Positions 62,051 to 64,000 of a DNA stretch of 64,000 bases are shown in pieces (within the stretch, counting starts at the first letter, position 1; each line of letters starts with the position of its first letter). Under the pieces are notes generated by a model, which was not told where the DNA came from, ran no database searches, and saw only the letters and a list, made by a program, of their open reading frames with translations. The position numbers were made by a program, and so were the translations under genes. The stretch is taken from assembly GCF_900604385.1 (NCBI RefSeq), contig NZ_LR027382.1, positions 992,001 to 1,056,000 on the forward strand, in the 5' to 3' direction. The DNA comes from Alistipes megaguti (GTDB lineage: Bacteria > Bacteroidota > Bacteroidia > Bacteroidales > Rikenellaceae).

Positions 62051-63354
62051 GCCGGGATTGGGCACATAGCATCGTGGTGACCGAGATCCCGAATACGACA
62101 GCGGAGCCCGTCAAGGAGACCTTCCGGGAGGCCGGGGATGAGGAGCAGGACCTCGCGAGCGAAAAAACCTCGACGGCGGGACAACATGCCGTAAAGAGTA
62201 AGCCGGCGACCACGGGACAGCACGCCGCGGGCGAAAAACCGGCAGCCACGGGTCAGCACGCCGCAAGCGGAAAACCAGCATCGACGGAACGGAATGCCGC
62301 AAACGGGAAACCGGTGGACTCGGAACAGCATGCCGCAAACGAAAAACCGGCGACCGTGCGGCCAAGAGCCGAAAACGGGGCCGGAAAGGCTCAAGCAACA
62401 TCCGGAGCCGCGGTTCAAACCGCCGACGAAGAGTCGGTGCGGAGCGTGGCCGATTCGCTGGCGGCAAAGTCCGACTCGCTGAGCCTTGCGGCCGATCCCG
62501 CCTACTCGTACGAAGCCGAGGCCTTTCACTATTCGGAGCTCGATTCGGTCCGTTTCGGATGGAGCTCCAGCGGAACTCCACGCCCGAATTCCGCGCAACT
62601 CCCCGGACGTGACACCACCGTGGAGGCCCTGTTCGGCGCACAATCCTACATCGTACAGACAGAACGCATCGAACGACCCGTCAGCGATTCATTCACCGAC
62701 AATGCCGTTTTCCAGAGTTTCGTGCTGCTGCTCGCCGCAACCTATGCCACGCTTCTCTATCGCAATCTGGGAGACGTGAGAACCCTGCTGAAACGCATCT
62801 CCCGAGACTCGGCTGCCGGCGAACGCCTCTCCGAAGAGCCCGGCGCAAACGGCTTCTCCCGCTTCCTGAACGTGACGGCCGCAATCGGCATGCTCTTCAT
62901 GGGTGTCATCGTCGTCAAGTACGGCGACACGCTCATGCCCCCCGAATTCGGACGCGCGCTGTCCCATGCCGCCGTCCTCGCGCTGAGTCTGACGGCCTCG
63001 CTGCTCTGGGCCGTCATCATCCTCTTTCAATCCTCGATCATCCGTATCACCGGAGCCATCACCCTCACCCAGCCCTTCACAGCACAGCTCTCCCTGCTGC
63101 GCCGAACCTATTTCGCGCTGGCCGTCATCGTCACCTCCCCCACGCTCCTCCTCTTCGCACTCTGCCCCCGCGGCACCGGCGGTGCCTGGTTCATCCTCGG
63201 AGCCGTCGAGTTGATCATTACGGCCGTTTTATACCTCAGGGAATCCCTGAACCTCTTTATTTCTAAAAAAATTTCGATTTTGCATTGGTTTTTGTACCTT
63301 TGCACCGTGGAAGTCTTCCCAATCAGCCTCTTATGGCTCCTGGCGGCAAGATGA
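62047..63354 (+). CDS. DUF4271 membrane protein with repetitive N-terminal extension
   Basis: 435 residues. The C-terminal half has about six membrane segments (FQSFVLLLAATYATLLYRNLGD ... FLNVTAAIGMLFMGVIVVKYGD ... ILHWFLYLCTVEVFPISLLWLLAAR) and matches DUF4271, a Bacteroidetes family of unknown function encoded next to hemD. The N-terminal half is low-complexity and hydrophilic, with five 12-residue repeats between about 43 and 102 (TGQHAAGEKPAA, TGQHAASGKPAS and variants). Start codon overlaps the kinase stop (ATGA), so they are coupled. Confidence 0.82.
   Translation: MSRDWAHSIVVTEIPNTTAEPVKETFREAGDEEQDLASEKTSTAGQHAVKSKPATTGQHAAGEKPAATGQHAASGKPASTERNAANGKPVDSEQHAANEKPATVRPRAENGAGKAQATSGAAVQTADEESVRSVADSLAAKSDSLSLAADPAYSYEAEAFHYSELDSVRFGWSSSGTPRPNSAQLPGRDTTVEALFGAQSYIVQTERIERPVSDSFTDNAVFQSFVLLLAATYATLLYRNLGDVRTLLKRISRDSAAGERLSEEPGANGFSRFLNVTAAIGMLFMGVIVVKYGDTLMPPEFGRALSHAAVLALSLTASLLWAVIILFQSSIIRITGAITLTQPFTAQLSLLRRTYFALAVIVTSPTLLLFALCPRGTGGAWFILGAVELIITAVLYLRESLNLFISKKISILHWFLYLCTVEVFPISLLWLLAAR
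63295..63302 (+). promoter_or_regulatory. Candidate -7 element of hemD
   Basis: TACCTTTG inside the 3' end of the DUF4271 gene, with TTTC at the -33 distance. It would give hemD its own transcript. Confidence 0.5.
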
Positions 63355-63388
63355 TACACGACGAAGGTAAAACTAAACATCCGTAACG

Positions 63389-64000
63389 TTGAAAGTAAAG
63401 AGCGTACTGGTTTCGCAGCCCAAACCTGCTGTCATCGAAAAGTCCCCGTTCTACGATCTGGCCCAGAAATACCAGGTCGAAGTGGCCTACAAACCCTTCA
63501 TCCGGGTCGAAGGTGTCTCGCTGAAGGAGTTCCGTGCCCAGCGTGTCGAGATCCTCGATCACACCGCCGTCATCTTCACCTCCCGCACCACGGTCGACAG
63601 CTTCTTCCACATCTGCGAAGAGGCCCGGATCACCGTCCCCGAAACCATGAAGTACATCTGCCAGACCGAGGCCGTCGCCCTCTATCTCCAGAAGTACATC
63701 GTTTACCGAAAACGAAAGATCTCGTTCGCCGACGGGTCGTTCACCTCGCTCGTCGAACTGATCATCAAACACAAGGAGGAGAAGTTCCTCCTCGCCCTGA
63801 GCGAACCCCACAAACCCGAACTCCCCGAAACGCTCGCCAAACTCAAGCTGGCCGTCGATCCCGTTATCCTGGCCCGTACGGTCGCCAGCGATCTCGAGGC
63901 CGTCAAGATGGAGGAGTATGACCTGCTGGCACTCTACTCCCCCTCGGATGTCAAGGCCCTGGTCGAAAAGTTCGGAAACGAGGGGCTGCCCGCCGTCGCC
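63389..64000 (+). CDS. hemD: Uroporphyrinogen-III synthase (3' end outside window)
   Basis: Closes and rearranges hydroxymethylbilane to uroporphyrinogen III in tetrapyrrole synthesis. The visible 204 codons begin with TTG (LKVKSVLVSQPKPAVIEKSPFYDLAQKYQVEVAYKPFIRVEG) and include the HemD-like VIFTSRTTVDSFFHICEE and KYICQTEAVALYLQKYIVYRKRKISFADGSF segments. The TTG start is required because no ATG or GTG lies between it and the upstream stop region. It lies 34 bases after the DUF4271 gene, a common arrangement in Bacteroidetes. The end runs off the window. Confidence 0.85.
   Translation, partial: MKVKSVLVSQPKPAVIEKSPFYDLAQKYQVEVAYKPFIRVEGVSLKEFRAQRVEILDHTAVIFTSRTTVDSFFHICEEARITVPETMKYICQTEAVALYLQKYIVYRKRKISFADGSFTSLVELIIKHKEEKFLLALSEPHKPELPETLAKLKLAVDPVILARTVASDLEAVKMEEYDLLALYSPSDVKALVEKFGNEGLPAVA

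Overview
The window looks like a chromosomal segment of a gut Bacteroidales bacterium, most likely an Alistipes-like (Rikenellaceae) organism. This rests on paired SusC/SusD proteins, a hybrid two-component regulator, a Por-type C-terminal sorting domain, DUF4271/DUF3467/DUF2023 proteins, and promoters of the Bacteroidetes type (TTTG, 19 bases, TAnnTTTG). Both ends and everything after about 33 kb are GC-rich core-like sequence. The block from about 2.6 to 33 kb is visibly more AT-rich and carries insertion sequences, broken genes and duplicated segments, so it reads as an accessory island. This taxonomic call is inference; no rRNA gene is present.

Layout. 0-2.6 kb: 3'-truncated-by-window ftsH and an HdeD-like membrane gene whose 5' end was removed by an IS5-family element. 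2.6-5.3 kb: two insertion sequences, the second inside a small unknown gene. 5.6-9.6 kb: flavodoxin with its DUF2023 partner, a His-rich small membrane protein and a TonB-dependent receptor with two frameshifts. 9.9-13.5 kb: a subtilisin-like lipoprotein protease with a type IX sorting tail, and a PorV-like outer-membrane protein. 13.6-22.2 kb: SusC, SusD, DUF4843 lipoprotein, PKD-like lipoprotein, ABC ATPase, permease and a DUF4857 gene cut off by an IS256-family element. 22.2-26.3 kb: nested IS elements, one of them an inverted near-identical copy of the 3.9 kb element. 26.4-30.2 kb: an unknown 266-aa protein, a three-copy degenerate repeat, a helicase-like gene broken by two in-frame UGA codons, and a 98-aa protein.

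30.3-32.9 kb is the most unusual part: two tandem copies of one module. Each has the same promoter, the same roughly 260-nt structured leader and almost the same lipoprotein signal peptide. The mature lipoproteins are unrelated (lipocalin-like versus DUF4595-like). After them both copies share the same terminator and a tRNA-Thr; the second tRNA has lost most of its anticodon arm.

33-52.2 kb is a polysaccharide utilisation locus: a hybrid two-component regulator and an MFS transporter on the minus strand, then GH130, a surface lipoprotein, SusC, SusD, and three large exported proteins that I cannot assign to a known family but that look like alpha/alpha-toroid glycosidases. A mannoside-containing glycan is a reasonable guess because of GH130.

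52.4-64 kb is housekeeping: lnt, folC, DUF3467, a LysE-type transporter, cmk, ispH, a small membrane protein, an S41 protease, a histidine kinase, a DUF4271 protein and the start of hemD. Purine-rich intergenic repeats follow folC and cmk.
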